A stretch of 64,000 nucleotides of DNA, from NCBI RefSeq assembly GCF_024129865.1, contig NZ_JAMYFE010000047.1:1-64000 (forward strand). The letters run 5' to 3'. Below are positions 12,490-21,449 of this stretch, piece after piece (position 1 is the stretch's first letter; each line of letters opens with the position of its first letter). The notes beneath the pieces are model-generated. The model ran no database searches. It saw only the letters and a program-made list of their open reading frames with translations, and had not been told where the DNA came from. This DNA comes from Stieleria tagensis. GTDB taxonomy: Bacteria > Planctomycetota > Planctomycetia > Pirellulales > Pirellulaceae. Both the position numbers and the translations under genes were made by a program.

Positions 12490-13338
12490 ATGTCTGTTTG
12501 TTGCATCAACGGTCCGGACGGTCGCCCCCAATACGCGCTCTATCGCGACGGACAGATCTGTCCGTTGCGAAACGTGATCCAGGATCTAGCGGACGACTTC
12601 AACCTGTTCGAACTTGCCGCAGCAGGCGGTTTGCCAGATGTCTCGACGGTGCAACCGGGCCTGTGGTCTGCCGCACCCGACGTGCTGTTACCACCGGTTC
12701 CCAAACCCGAAAAAGTCTTCTGTATCGGGTTGAATTACCGCGACCATGCAATCGAAACCAATTCGCCGATCCCCAGCGAACCGGTCGTGTTCAGCAAATT
12801 CAACACGGCGTTAATCGGACATGGGCAATCGATTCAGTTGCCATCGATTTCGTCCAAGGTTGACTATGAAGCGGAATTGGTCGTAGTGATCGGTCGTCAA
12901 GCCAAGAACATTTCGGCTGACGAAGCACTGGAGTACGTATTTGGTTACACCTGCGGACATGACGTCTCAGCCCGCGATTGGCAAAAGGGTCGACCGGGCG
13001 GACAGTGGCTGTTGGGCAAATCATTTGACACGTTTGCCCCGGTGGGTCCCTGCATTGTCACCCGCGACGAACTTCCCGATCCCGCGGACGTCCGCGTGCG
13101 AATGAAACTCAACGGAGAAGTCGTGCAAGACAGCACGACGGCACAGTTGATCTTTGACATTCCGACGACGATCGCGCACCTGTCGAAGTTCATCACGTTG
13201 GCGCCGGGCGATTTGATCTTCACCGGAACACCACCGGGGGTCGGTGACGCCAAAGATCCGCCGGTGTATCTGAAACCGGGCGACCACTGCAGCGTGATCA
13301 TTGACGGTGTGGGAACGCTGACCAATCCCTGTCAGTAA
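12490..13338 (+). CDS. Fumarylacetoacetate hydrolase family protein
   Basis: A 282-residue cytosolic FAH-superfamily enzyme. The N-terminal third is a variable lid. The FAH core starts at [13 protein letters not shown], with metal-ligand motif [12 protein letters not shown] (E-x-E), then [29 protein letters not shown] and the C-terminal [11 protein letters not shown]. Family members act as acylpyruvate hydrolases, hydratases or decarboxylases in aromatic or sugar-acid catabolism; the substrate cannot be told. The length is normal. It lies between the repeat protein (about 180 bp upstream) and a convergent kinase gene, so no operon partner hints at the pathway. Confidence 0.9.
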   Translation: MSVCCINGPDGRPQYALYRDGQICPLRNVIQDLADDFNLFELAAAGGLPDVSTVQPGLWSAAPDVLLPPVPKPEKVFCIGLNYRDHAIETNSPIPSEPVVFSKFNTALIGHGQSIQLPSISSKVDYEAELVVVIGRQAKNISADEALEYVFGYTCGHDVSARDWQKGRPGGQWLLGKSFDTFAPVGPCIVTRDELPDPADVRVRMKLNGEVVQDSTTAQLIFDIPTTIAHLSKFITLAPGDLIFTGTPPGVGDAKDPPVYLKPGDHCSVIIDGVGTLTNPCQ

Positions 13339-13370
13339 CTCTCGCCAGTCGCGACTCTGTCGCCGTCCGG

Positions 13371-14258
13371 CTAGGCCACGTGGCGGGTGGTGCGACCGGT
13401 GGCTCGGGTGACCGGGTGCCGCTGCACGACGCTGCGGTCGGCCAATGGATAACGGATTTTTGCCAACGCGTTGCTCATCGCTACGCCATCACGAAATCGC
13501 TTTCGCGGCGCGGGATCGATGGCCTTGCGAATCAACGCCACCAAGTCCGCAGAAATTCCACGGCGGAGCCGATTGTAGCCGGGCAGCGGAGCTTCAAAGG
13601 GATACTCCGGCAGTTCACCCGAGAGCATCCGGTACAGCACCAAGCCCAGCGAGAACACGTCGGTGCGATAGCTGGGATGCCCCATCGCCTGCTCGGGCGC
13701 CATGTAGCCGAGTGTGCCCGAAGCGGAAACATCAAACGAACCGATCTGGAACCGCGCCAATCCGAAATCGGTCAAGCGAATTTCGCGGTCGGGAAATAGA
13801 ATGAAGTTTTCTGGTTTGATGTCACGATGCAGCACCCGGTTTTCATGTGCATAGGCAACGGCGTCGACCATTTGCACTAGGTAGTCGACCACCAACACAC
13901 GCGACATGCGGCGGCACAAACGATCGGCCAACGATTCTTCGCCGAGCGGAAACACCATCAAGAACCGATCATCAACAAACTGTGCGTTCTTTAGCTGCAG
14001 TACGCCGGGGTGATCCAGTTTCGCCATGATCCGAACTTCGCGGTGCAGATCATCCAACGACTGCGTGTTGGTGATGTAGCGATCATCGGGAATTTTGATC
14101 GCGACCTGACGGCCTTCGATCGTGTCCATCGCAGTGTAGACCGTTGCAAAACCGCCTTCCCCCAAGCGTTTTTGAATCCGGTACTTTCCCAGCCTTGCGC
14201 CGATGCGCAGTGCCGGTTGGGGAGCGGACTGGTTTGCAAAGATTTTAAACGTCGTCAC
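13371..14258 (-). CDS. Ser/Thr protein kinase, soluble, kinase domain only
   Basis: A 295-residue Hanks-type kinase. The Gly-rich loop is [10 protein letters not shown] (32-41), catalytic Lys is K55 (VAIK), the catalytic loop HRDIKPEN is 144-151, the Mg motif DFG is 164-166 and the activation segment ends at APE (187-189). All catalytic residues are present, so it should be active. There is no transmembrane segment or sensor domain after the kinase fold, unlike the kinase at the right end of this window. The start codon is GTG; no in-frame ATG occurs before residue 78. A 9-bp perfect hairpin sits 29-55 bases upstream. The target is unknown. Confidence 0.92.
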   Translation of the reverse strand: MTTFKIFANQSAPQPALRIGARLGKYRIQKRLGEGGFATVYTAMDTIEGRQVAIKIPDDRYITNTQSLDDLHREVRIMAKLDHPGVLQLKNAQFVDDRFLMVFPLGEESLADRLCRRMSRVLVVDYLVQMVDAVAYAHENRVLHRDIKPENFILFPDREIRLTDFGLARFQIGSFDVSASGTLGYMAPEQAMGHPSYRTDVFSLGLVLYRMLSGELPEYPFEAPLPGYNRLRRGISADLVALIRKAIDPAPRKRFRDGVAMSNALAKIRYPLADRSVVQRHPVTRATGRTTRHVA

Positions 14259-14286
14259 GATCGCTCACGATGATTGTGGTCTGTGA

Positions 14287-14313
14287 GATCAAGACACTCA
14301 GATGGTCTTGATC
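14287..14313. promoter_or_regulatory. Hairpin or dyad upstream of kinase gene
   Basis: GATCAAGAC and GTCTTGATC form a perfect 9-bp dyad around a 9-base centre. It lies 29-55 bases before the kinase start codon and has no T-run on either strand, so it is not an obvious terminator. It could be an operator or a 5' leader stem; which is undetermined. Confidence 0.35.
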
Positions 14314-14467
14314 ACCCCGGGGGCGGTGTGTCGATCAACAACCCCAACTGTTCGCATCGTCCCCAATCGACAAAACAATGTCCCGCGCAACAGCTTTTCT
14401 TGACTGCCGGTATAAATCCACACTTCAACTGCCACGCAAGCCGGATCATCCGGCGATGGTTATTGGC

Positions 14468-14528
14468 AACCGAAGCGTCAGCGAGGGATCCCGTTATCTG
14501 GCTAAATCCCTCGCTCGCGCGTCGGGTT
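14468..14528. repeat. Intergenic palindromic repeat, copy 1
   Basis: The left arm contains GAAGCGTCAGCGAGGGATCC and the right arm ATCCCTCGCTCGCGCGTCGG; together they form an imperfect stem of about 20 bp. A second copy at 21362-21423 matches nearly base for base in both arms but differs in the loop. The copy lies between the kinase gene and the ABC permease stop codon. This is a dispersed REP-like element; no transposase is nearby. Confidence 0.75.
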
Positions 14529-14546
14529 ACCATCAAAGCGCAACTG

Positions 14547-15359
14547 CTAAACCAAAGTCATCCAGCGGCGGAGGACTGAGTGGGCGAGCAAATGCACCAG
14601 ACCGAAGAGAGCCAAACCGAGCAGCGTTGACGTGAATACGGCTGCGATTAGCGCGTCGGTGCGGACAAACCCCTGCCAGTGAGTCATCAACGTCCCCAAC
14701 CCGTCGTACTCGGTTCCATTGCCGACAAAAAATTCGGCAACGATCGCTCCGATCACCGCCAGTCCGCTGCTTGTCTTTGCGCCCAATACCAAATAAGGCA
14801 CCGCCGCCGGAACCTGCAATCGACACAATCGTTTCATCCTGCCGGCCCCGTACAGTGTGAACAAATCCGACCATTGACGATCAACGGCGGTGAGGCCAGC
14901 AGTGACACTGTTGACGATCGGGAACAGACAAACGATCACCGTGACAATCACCACGGTACGAAATTGATAGCCGCTCCATATGATCAGCAACGGCGCAATG
15001 GCGACGATGGGTACCGTTTGCAGAAAAATCACGTAGGGGAAAAATGCCAGACGCACCCGCCGTGACTGTGAAAACACAACGCTGATCAACGAGCCGATAC
15101 ATATCGCGACGACCAAACCGACCAGGGCTGCTAAACCGGTCGAATAAAGTGCGGCCAACAGTGCGCTGCGATTGGCAACCGCCGCCTGCCAAACCTCCAC
15201 TGGCTTTGGCAACAAGGCGCGCGGCAGATCAAATCCCCAGGCGACCAAGTGCCAGATCACCAATGCAACCAACGCCACCAGCAATGCCGGAATCCATTGA
15301 CTGGACCACTGCACCAGCCGATGGACCACTGTGCGAGGGTTTGGCGAGATTGAATTCAT
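14547..15359 (-). CDS. ABC transporter permease, NitT/TauT type
   Basis: A 270-residue inner-membrane permease of the SsuC/TauC/ThiX class. About six hydrophobic helices are visible, starting at IPALLVALVALVIWHLVAW. The conserved EAA-like loop for coupling to the ATPase lies around DLFTLYGAGRMKRLCRLQVP. Its ATG overlaps the stop of the ATPase gene by four bases (ATGA), indicating translational coupling. The cognate periplasmic binding protein is missing from this cluster. Substrates of the family include nitrate, sulfonates, taurine and thiamine precursors; none can be assigned here. Confidence 0.9.
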   Translation of the reverse strand: MNSISPNPRTVVHRLVQWSSQWIPALLVALVALVIWHLVAWGFDLPRALLPKPVEVWQAAVANRSALLAALYSTGLAALVGLVVAICIGSLISVVFSQSRRVRLAFFPYVIFLQTVPIVAIAPLLIIWSGYQFRTVVIVTVIVCLFPIVNSVTAGLTAVDRQWSDLFTLYGAGRMKRLCRLQVPAAVPYLVLGAKTSSGLAVIGAIVAEFFVGNGTEYDGLGTLMTHWQGFVRTDALIAAVFTSTLLGLALFGLVHLLAHSVLRRWMTLV

Positions 15360-16168
15360 CGCGATGCCCCGCTGCGCGTCGTGTCCACTGTTGTTTCTTC
15401 ACCACGCAGCGCATCGCTGACGACTCCGAAGAACGATGCAAATTCAGCCGTTCGCATCAGCGACGGATCACGTGGCCAGGCCAGCGGATTGTCAATCGAT
15501 TGCTCCAACTTGCCATGACGCATGACCACGATTCGTCGCGACAGAAAAATCGATTCACTGATGTTGTGAGTCACCATCACCGCAGTGAATCTGCGTTGCT
15601 GCCACAGATCCAGTAGCAACCGTCCCAAATCGCTACGCAACATATCGTCCAGGGCTGCGAACGGTTCATCCAATAGCAAAATCCCGGGATTGGTCACCAG
15701 CGCGCGGGCGATCGACGCCCGCATCTGCATCCCGCCCGACAATTCGTGGGGGTACTTGTGATGCGCCGCAGACAACTGGACCGCGGCCAGTGATTCGGAA
15801 GCCGCATCCAATCGATCCAGTCGATTTCCATGGCCGATCAGTTCCAATGGCAACATCACATTTTGTAGCGTCGTCGCCCACGGCAGCAGGGCGGGTTGTT
15901 GAAACACAAATCCGATCTGCCCGCTATTGGCAACCATTGGCGGCGACATCAAAACGCTACCTTGATACATCTTTTGCAGCCCACCGATCGCCCGCAACAA
16001 CGTCGTCTTGCCACAGCCGCTCGGCCCGATCAACGAGACGATTTCACCGCTACCAACGGTCAAGTTGACTGCATCAACGGCAGGTTCGTCGGCATCGAAC
16101 GCAACGGTCACGTCACGGCACTCGATGGACGCTGCAAGCGATGACGGGCTGGGGCTAGATTCGCTCAA
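15356..16168 (-). CDS. ABC transporter ATPase, NitT/TauT type
   Basis: A 270-residue ATP-binding subunit. Walker A is GPSGCGKT (48-55), the Q-loop is FVFQQPALLPW (Gln90), the signature is LSGGM (143-147) and Walker B is ILLLDEP (163-169), followed by the H-loop VTHNISE. It matches the SsuB/TauB/NrtD class in length and motifs. The start is TTG, three bases after the LhgO stop codon, and its end overlaps the permease start, so the three genes form a tight operon. The TTG start may keep expression low or couple it to upstream translation. Confidence 0.92.
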   Translation of the reverse strand: MSESSPSPSSLAASIECRDVTVAFDADEPAVDAVNLTVGSGEIVSLIGPSGCGKTTLLRAIGGLQKMYQGSVLMSPPMVANSGQIGFVFQQPALLPWATTLQNVMLPLELIGHGNRLDRLDAASESLAAVQLSAAHHKYPHELSGGMQMRASIARALVTNPGILLLDEPFAALDDMLRSDLGRLLLDLWQQRRFTAVMVTHNISESIFLSRRIVVMRHGKLEQSIDNPLAWPRDPSLMRTAEFASFFGVVSDALRGEETTVDTTRSGASR

Positions 16169-16171
16169 CGA

Positions 16172-17377
16172 CTATCGCTCGATTTGATCAATGATGGTGT
16201 CGGCAATCGCCAACGAAGCGGTTGCCGCCGGCGAAGGTGCATTTAGAACGTGAATCGCCGATTGACTGGACTGGATTAAAAAATCGTCGATCAAGGTCCC
16301 GTTATTGGACACTGCTTGAGCACGGACGCCCGCTCGGCCGGGCACCAAATCAGATTCTTGTAGCGTCGGCAGAAGCTTTTGTAACGCTTTGACAAACGCG
16401 GGCTTGCGCAGCGAGCGATGCATTTCCCCCAAGCCGGCTTTCCAATGCCGCAGCGCCAGTCTGCGGAACCCACCATAGCGAAAGGTTTGCGCGACATCTT
16501 TCAAACGAATCGTTTTCCAATCGTATCCCTCGCGGGCGAATGCCAGCACCGCGTTGGGGCCACATTCAACACCGCCACCGATCATCCGAGTGAAATGCAC
16601 TCCCAGAAACGGAAACGATGGATCGGGTACCGGATAAATCAAGTGTTTGACCAAGGATTGCCGCTGCGGCGCGAGTTCGTAGTACTCACCACGAAACGGC
16701 ACAATTTGCACGTCGGGTGTGACCCCGCTCATCCGGCATAAACGGTCACTGTGCAAACCACCGCAATTGATCATTTTGCCGCCGTGAAAGACTTGGCCGT
16801 CGCGCGATTGCAATCGGATCGATTGCGGCCGGGACTCGATGGAGGTGATCCGCGCACCGAAATGCATTTTGCCGCCTCCATCGGTGATCCGCTGCGCCAG
16901 TCGCTGGCAAACCACCGCGTAATCGACGATCCCGGTTTCCGGCACCAACAATGCGGCGATCCCAGCAGCGTTGGGTTCTCGCTGTCGCAATTGATCGCTG
17001 TCCAGTCGCTGGACCTGCACGCCGTTTTGGTTGGCGCGGTCGGCGATGCGATCCAATGAGTCCAGTTCCCTGTGGTCCGTTGCCACCACCACTTTGCCAC
17101 AACGTTGCCAGGGAATTTGGTGCTCGTCACAAAACGCTTCCATCGCGGCTTTGCCGGTTCGACAATTGATCGCCTTTTGTGACCCTGGTTTGTAGTAGAT
17201 TCCGCTGTGCAACACACCGGAATTGTGACCACTCTGGTGGCGGGCGACCTGCTTTTCCGCCTCCACCACCGCGACCGAGCAGTCCGGCATCCGTTGCTGG
17301 AACCGCCAGGCGGTTGCCAGTCCGACGATTCCGCCGCCGACGATGATCAGGTCGGCATGATCGGAGGATTGCGGCAT
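16172..17377 (-). CDS. lhgO: L-2-hydroxyglutarate oxidase (FAD-dependent)
   Basis: A 401-residue flavoprotein of the DAO family. The N-terminal dinucleotide-binding motif is LIIVGGGIVGLATAW, followed by ARHQSGHNSGVLHSGIYY, the segment typical of LhgO that carries the flavin-contacting His. The C-terminus has the FAD motif near VLNAPSPAATASLAIAD. It oxidises L-2-hydroxyglutarate to 2-oxoglutarate, passing electrons to the quinone pool or oxygen. I chose ATG at 17377, which gives the normal length; an upstream frame extends to 17416. It is first in an operon with the ABC ATPase and permease, which is an unusual partnership. A generic FAD-dependent oxidoreductase is the fallback call. Confidence 0.85.
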   Translation of the reverse strand: MPQSSDHADLIIVGGGIVGLATAWRFQQRMPDCSVAVVEAEKQVARHQSGHNSGVLHSGIYYKPGSQKAINCRTGKAAMEAFCDEHQIPWQRCGKVVVATDHRELDSLDRIADRANQNGVQVQRLDSDQLRQREPNAAGIAALLVPETGIVDYAVVCQRLAQRITDGGGKMHFGARITSIESRPQSIRLQSRDGQVFHGGKMINCGGLHSDRLCRMSGVTPDVQIVPFRGEYYELAPQRQSLVKHLIYPVPDPSFPFLGVHFTRMIGGGVECGPNAVLAFAREGYDWKTIRLKDVAQTFRYGGFRRLALRHWKAGLGEMHRSLRKPAFVKALQKLLPTLQESDLVPGRAGVRAQAVSNNGTLIDDFLIQSSQSAIHVLNAPSPAATASLAIADTIIDQIER

Positions 17378-17448
17378 CGTGATTTTGGTGGAGAACAAAA
17401 ATGGGGCGGAGCACAATGGTGGACGAACACCACGAATTGCAGCGTGGT

Positions 17449-17459
17449 TGTGGTACTAT
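17449..17459 (+). promoter_or_regulatory. Possible extended -10 promoter for the DUF58 gene
   Basis: The segment contains TGGTACTAT, an extended -10 (TGn plus TACTAT at 17454-17459), about 35 bases before the DUF58 start. No good -35 is found at the expected distance. It lies in the short divergent gap shared with lhgO. Confidence 0.3.
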
Positions 17460-17492
17460 AGTTGCGGATAAACCTCTTCTAGAAAAGCACCG

Positions 17493-18806
17493 ATGGCTGC
17501 ACGTCAATCCAAACCTCTGTATCGCTATCGGCTGACACGGTTGGGGTTTCACTTTCTGTTTGTCGCCCTGTTCGCAATGATCGGTGGATCGCTGCGTGGA
17601 TTCAATCTGTTGCTGGTATTGGCTGGATTATTGGTGGGTGTGGTCATCGTCCAGTGGCGGCAGGGGCGATCGGCGATTCGCAGAACTCGGTTGCGACGTC
17701 TGCCCAGCGGCGGGACCTTTGCCGGACACCCGTTGTCGATCCGCTATGAAATACGCAATGCGAGCCGCTGGTTGCCATTGTGGATGATTCGCGTCGAAGA
17801 CAGTGTGACCAACGTGTTGCCGCTGACAACATCAACCGCGTCACACCAACAGGTGCCGATGATTGCCAGCGTGGGCAGTGTCCCGGCCGGTCAGATTGCT
17901 GGCACATCGATCATTTGCCGATTCAGCCAACGAGGGGTCTACCAGTTGGGGCCCCTGATCGCATCCACCTCGTTTCCATTCAGTCTGCTTAGCTGCGAAC
18001 GGTTGTCGCCTAATGGGTCGGACCGGGTTTACATTTACCCGCGACGGTTGGAACTGCGACGCGGTTGGCAAACGCTGCTGCCGCCACGGCGGGGCGGCGA
18101 CGGCAACCGTTCGACCGGTGGAAACAGCCAGGATGGTGAATTTTTCGGACTGCGTCCTTGGCAATCCGGTGATCATGTCAAACACATTCATTGGCGGACC
18201 TCGGCCCGAATCGGCGGTCCCGCGGTGCGTCAGTTCGAACAGCGCAATCGTCATCAGATCTGTGTCGTGGTCGATGCCTATTGCGGCGCAAATGGCGCCG
18301 GCAGACGCGATCTTGAATCGGTCCTCGAATTTGCCACCACGGTGTTGTGTGAACTTTCTACCCAAACCCATTCGGTGGCATTGTTGGTGGCCGACGGCCG
18401 GCGTGACACCTGGGCCGGCCAGTCCCAGGGCAATGATGTCTCCGGGTTATTGGAACGTTTGACGATTGTTCCTTCGTCGTCGGATGATGATTCAGCGGAT
18501 TCACTGTCGACAGCGGTCGTTGAATCTGCTGCGCGTCTGCGACGCTACGATTTGGTAGTCGTCAGTTGTCGTCCATTCGCTGATGTCGTCGGACAGGGGA
18601 TGAAACCCGGTCTCAATGCCAGTGGCCGCAGCGGCATCGCTTCCATCGAACAACAGGGACGCGCCTTTTGGCGTCATTTCCATCGGGCCAATCGCTTGGC
18701 TTGGTTGAATCTGAATTCGCCGCTGGTACAACGTTTTCTGCACGACGAGGACGTTCGGCCGATCGATCATCGGGACATTGCTGAGGCCACGCGTGTCAGT
18801 CACTGA
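17493..18806 (+). CDS. DUF58 domain-containing membrane protein
   Basis: A 437-residue protein with two N-terminal membrane helices (about 15-55), then a beta-rich region and the DUF58 core with GxxxxRxxGDxxxxIxW, visible as EFFGLRPWQSGDHVKHIHWRTSAR. The C-terminal half resembles a von Willebrand A-like fold. DUF58 proteins usually sit beside a MoxR AAA+ ATPase and a transglutaminase and are thought to act in complex assembly or envelope stress. Here the transglutaminase follows directly, but no MoxR gene lies upstream. It is divergent from lhgO across 115 bp. Confidence 0.88.
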   Translation: MAARQSKPLYRYRLTRLGFHFLFVALFAMIGGSLRGFNLLLVLAGLLVGVVIVQWRQGRSAIRRTRLRRLPSGGTFAGHPLSIRYEIRNASRWLPLWMIRVEDSVTNVLPLTTSTASHQQVPMIASVGSVPAGQIAGTSIICRFSQRGVYQLGPLIASTSFPFSLLSCERLSPNGSDRVYIYPRRLELRRGWQTLLPPRRGGDGNRSTGGNSQDGEFFGLRPWQSGDHVKHIHWRTSARIGGPAVRQFEQRNRHQICVVVDAYCGANGAGRRDLESVLEFATTVLCELSTQTHSVALLVADGRRDTWAGQSQGNDVSGLLERLTIVPSSSDDDSADSLSTAVVESAARLRRYDLVVVSCRPFADVVGQGMKPGLNASGRSGIASIEQQGRAFWRHFHRANRLAWLNLNSPLVQRFLHDEDVRPIDHRDIAEATRVSH

Positions 18807-18849
18807 ATCATCTACCGCTCCCCGCTCCCAATCGGTGGAATCCGAATTG

Positions 18850-21327
18850 ATGCGTCTGCCGGCGGTGCGACTGCGACTGGAATTCCAATTCGCGTTGCTC
18901 TCAGCGGCCGGAGGAATGGTGTTGGCATCCGGCCAGGGCACCGAAGGCATCGCGTTGTTGGCGATCTTCATGGCTGCGTTTGGGTTCGTGTTCGTCGATT
19001 GGTTACGAGTTTTTGAATTGCCACCGATTGGTGCATATTTGGCGATGGGCGGCGCCGCCGCGTACTGTGTGCGTGATTTCTGGGGGCTGCAGATGCGTGG
19101 CGAACCTCAGATGATTTCCGTCGCGCTGCTGTTGGTGTTGGTGCAAGGCGTGTTGATGATGCAGCACAAATCACGGCGAATCTTGGAACAGCTGGCGGTG
19201 TTCTGCTTGCTGGAATTGGTCGTCGCAGCAATCTTCAACGATGCGATCAATTTCGGCTTGCTGATGATCCCGATTGCGCTCATCGGCGGCAGCGCGCTCA
19301 GCCTGTTGGGATTGGTGGCGATCATGGAACACATCAATGTGACAGATGCCCCGCAGGTCGCTGCGACACCGACCACCCGGATCGGTCGGTTGTTGCGGAT
19401 GCTGGCCGGACAAACCGACCAAGACCTGCAGCAGCAGGGAATGGTTCGGATGACATCTCCCGAATCAGCGCTTGCACTTTACCGATCGGCTCGGCCATGG
19501 TCACGGTTTGCCGTGTTGACGCTCACGCCGGCGGTTCTGTTGGTCGCCACAGCTTTCTTTTACGTCCTGCCGCGTAAAGTCGACGCCGCACGAGGTCGCT
19601 CGGGCGGGCCGGCACTCGTGGGATTTGATGACAAAATCCAGCTCGAGCAGTTGGGCCAAGTGATGCAGAATCCCAAAACGGCATTGAAAGTCGAATTGAC
19701 CGACGCGTCCACCGGCCAGCCCTATCAAATCGCCGACAGCCTGTACCTGCGCGGCAAAGTCCTGGAACACTACGAAGTCAATTTCGCAGGCCATCGGCCG
19801 GTCGCCAGATGGGTCTCCCTGGATCGCCCGTCGCTCAATCAGCGCCAGCGACCACTGCCCCCCGCCTATCAACCACGTCGTTCGTCGCATTTGAATTCGT
19901 ATGACGATGTACATGTGAAATTGACATGCGAATCGATGAGTCGCCCGGCGTTGTTTTCGATCGCGCCCTACTACGCATCCGGCGACGCGTTCGATGTCAT
20001 TCATGCGGCCGGTGACTGGACCTTGGCCAGGGCATCTAGCGCCCCTCCCTTTCCCAAACTGCGATATGAATTTGGGACTCATGCCTTTCACCGAGGCGTG
20101 CAAACAGGATGGATCGCGCATCAACCGGAAATGCGGCGAATGTCCAGTCCCAACGGGATGAACCTGCGGTCGTTCTTCGCACCGCCCCCGACGGCGCTGC
20201 GGCCAAACTACATGCAGGACTTGCTGCAATTCGATCGCCTGCGGGTGCCGACCGCGGCGCGGTTGGCCGAGCAAGTGCTCGATGATTTGGGGCTCAAACA
20301 GCGATCGCCGGTGAAAATCGCACGTGCAATGGAATCCTTTCTGGCAACCGATCCCCGGTTCCATTACACGTTGAAGTTGGATGCCACGCCGATCGATAAC
20401 GTGGATCCGATTGAACAATTTTTGGCTGTCGATCACCGCGGTCACTGCCAGTACTTTGCATCAGCGCTGGCGTTGATGTTACGTAGCGTCGGAATTCCGT
20501 GCCGTCTGGTCGTTGGCTATCGGACCGAGGAATTTAACCGAATCGGTGGCTACTACATCGCTCGCCAGCAACATGCCCATTCCTGGGTCGAAGCCCTGAT
20601 CGACGCCCGTGAATTACCCGACCGTTCGGTGGTCGCCGGCCAGCGCCCGTCCGATCGCTATTGGATACGGTTGGATCCGACGCCCGGCGTCAGCGAATTG
20701 GACGACGGCAACAACACCGGTGTCGATGGATTGATGGACATGGCCAACAACATCTGGGAAGACTATGTCGTTGAAATGGACGCCGAACGCCAATCCGAAG
20801 AACTGGTCCAAGCGACCGGACTGGGCGATGTCCAAACCTCCTATCGAAGTCTCTTTGAGCGTTTGGAACAGAAACTCGCTGAAATCCGCTCGGGGCGACT
20901 CGGCGGCGGCAGCATGAGTCTGCGTGATCAATTGCCGCTCAGAATGATTGCCGCGGTGATCGGTGGAATCCTGGTTCTGGTCCTGTTGTCACAGATCCGT
21001 TTCCGCAAGTGGTTTTCATTCGCGCGCACACCACACACGAAACTCGTCCGCCAACAACCGACGCTGGATTTCTACCGAGAAACCCTGCGCCAACTCGAAC
21101 GGGTCGGCATCGAGCGGCAAGCGGATGAAACGCCCGCTGAACTGTGCCGCCGCGCTGAATCCAGCTATCCCATCCTGGCAGAATTGACCACGGCCTTCCA
21201 ACAACAGCGCTATGGCAGTTTCGCCAGCAACGACGCAGAACACCTGCGCAGCGCGCTCGATGGGTTGACCGCAGACGTCGATCAACAACTGGCCAGCGGA
21301 TCCGTTCACCCGAGTGAAAACTATTGA
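18850..21327 (+). CDS. TgpA-like membrane transglutaminase (DUF3488)
   Basis: About 825 residues. The N-terminal 220 or so are hydrophobic helices of the DUF3488/TgpA membrane domain. The periplasmic part carries a transglutaminase-like Cys-His-Asp triad: Cys in GHCQYFA (codon 20446), His in AHSWVE (codon 20578) and Asp in RLDPTPG (codon 20674). A last helix (ILVLVLLSQI) is followed by a cytosolic tail. The frame is open back to a TTG at 18778, overlapping the DUF58 gene by 29 bases; I prefer ATG 18850 because GGTGGAA precedes it at fitting distance. With DUF58 it forms an operon. The natural substrate of TgpA proteins is not settled. Confidence 0.85.
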   Translation: MRLPAVRLRLEFQFALLSAAGGMVLASGQGTEGIALLAIFMAAFGFVFVDWLRVFELPPIGAYLAMGGAAAYCVRDFWGLQMRGEPQMISVALLLVLVQGVLMMQHKSRRILEQLAVFCLLELVVAAIFNDAINFGLLMIPIALIGGSALSLLGLVAIMEHINVTDAPQVAATPTTRIGRLLRMLAGQTDQDLQQQGMVRMTSPESALALYRSARPWSRFAVLTLTPAVLLVATAFFYVLPRKVDAARGRSGGPALVGFDDKIQLEQLGQVMQNPKTALKVELTDASTGQPYQIADSLYLRGKVLEHYEVNFAGHRPVARWVSLDRPSLNQRQRPLPPAYQPRRSSHLNSYDDVHVKLTCESMSRPALFSIAPYYASGDAFDVIHAAGDWTLARASSAPPFPKLRYEFGTHAFHRGVQTGWIAHQPEMRRMSSPNGMNLRSFFAPPPTALRPNYMQDLLQFDRLRVPTAARLAEQVLDDLGLKQRSPVKIARAMESFLATDPRFHYTLKLDATPIDNVDPIEQFLAVDHRGHCQYFASALALMLRSVGIPCRLVVGYRTEEFNRIGGYYIARQQHAHSWVEALIDARELPDRSVVAGQRPSDRYWIRLDPTPGVSELDDGNNTGVDGLMDMANNIWEDYVVEMDAERQSEELVQATGLGDVQTSYRSLFERLEQKLAEIRSGRLGGGSMSLRDQLPLRMIAAVIGGILVLVLLSQIRFRKWFSFARTPHTKLVRQQPTLDFYRETLRQLERVGIERQADETPAELCRRAESSYPILAELTTAFQQQRYGSFASNDAEHLRSALDGLTADVDQQLASGSVHPSENY

Positions 21328-21361
21328 AGTTGCGTTTGCGCGTGGGGCATTGTTTTTTGGT

Positions 21362-21423
21362 AACCCGAAGCGTCAGCGAGGGATCCCGTCAACACCCAAA
21401 ATCCCTCGCTCACGCGTCGGGTT
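21362..21423. repeat. Intergenic palindromic repeat, copy 2
   Basis: The left arm is CCCGAAGCGTCAGCGAGGG and the right arm ATCCCTCGCTCACGCGTCGG, with a loop of about 15 bases. It is nearly identical to the copy at 14468-14528. It sits exactly between two convergent genes (transglutaminase and GspF), where it could serve as a two-way transcription barrier. No T-run follows, so a terminator role is only possible. Confidence 0.78.
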
Positions 21424-21449
21424 GTGATGAAAATCGCTGGCTTCAAAAG

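Noticed and set aside
14400-14640. Short frames with peptides such as TRRASEG across the palindrome
   Set aside because: These arise from the repeat arms, not from a gene.
19501-20445. 314-codon frame antisense to the transglutaminase
   Set aside because: The sense strand has an intact Cys-His-Asp catalytic set; no motif is seen in the antisense product.
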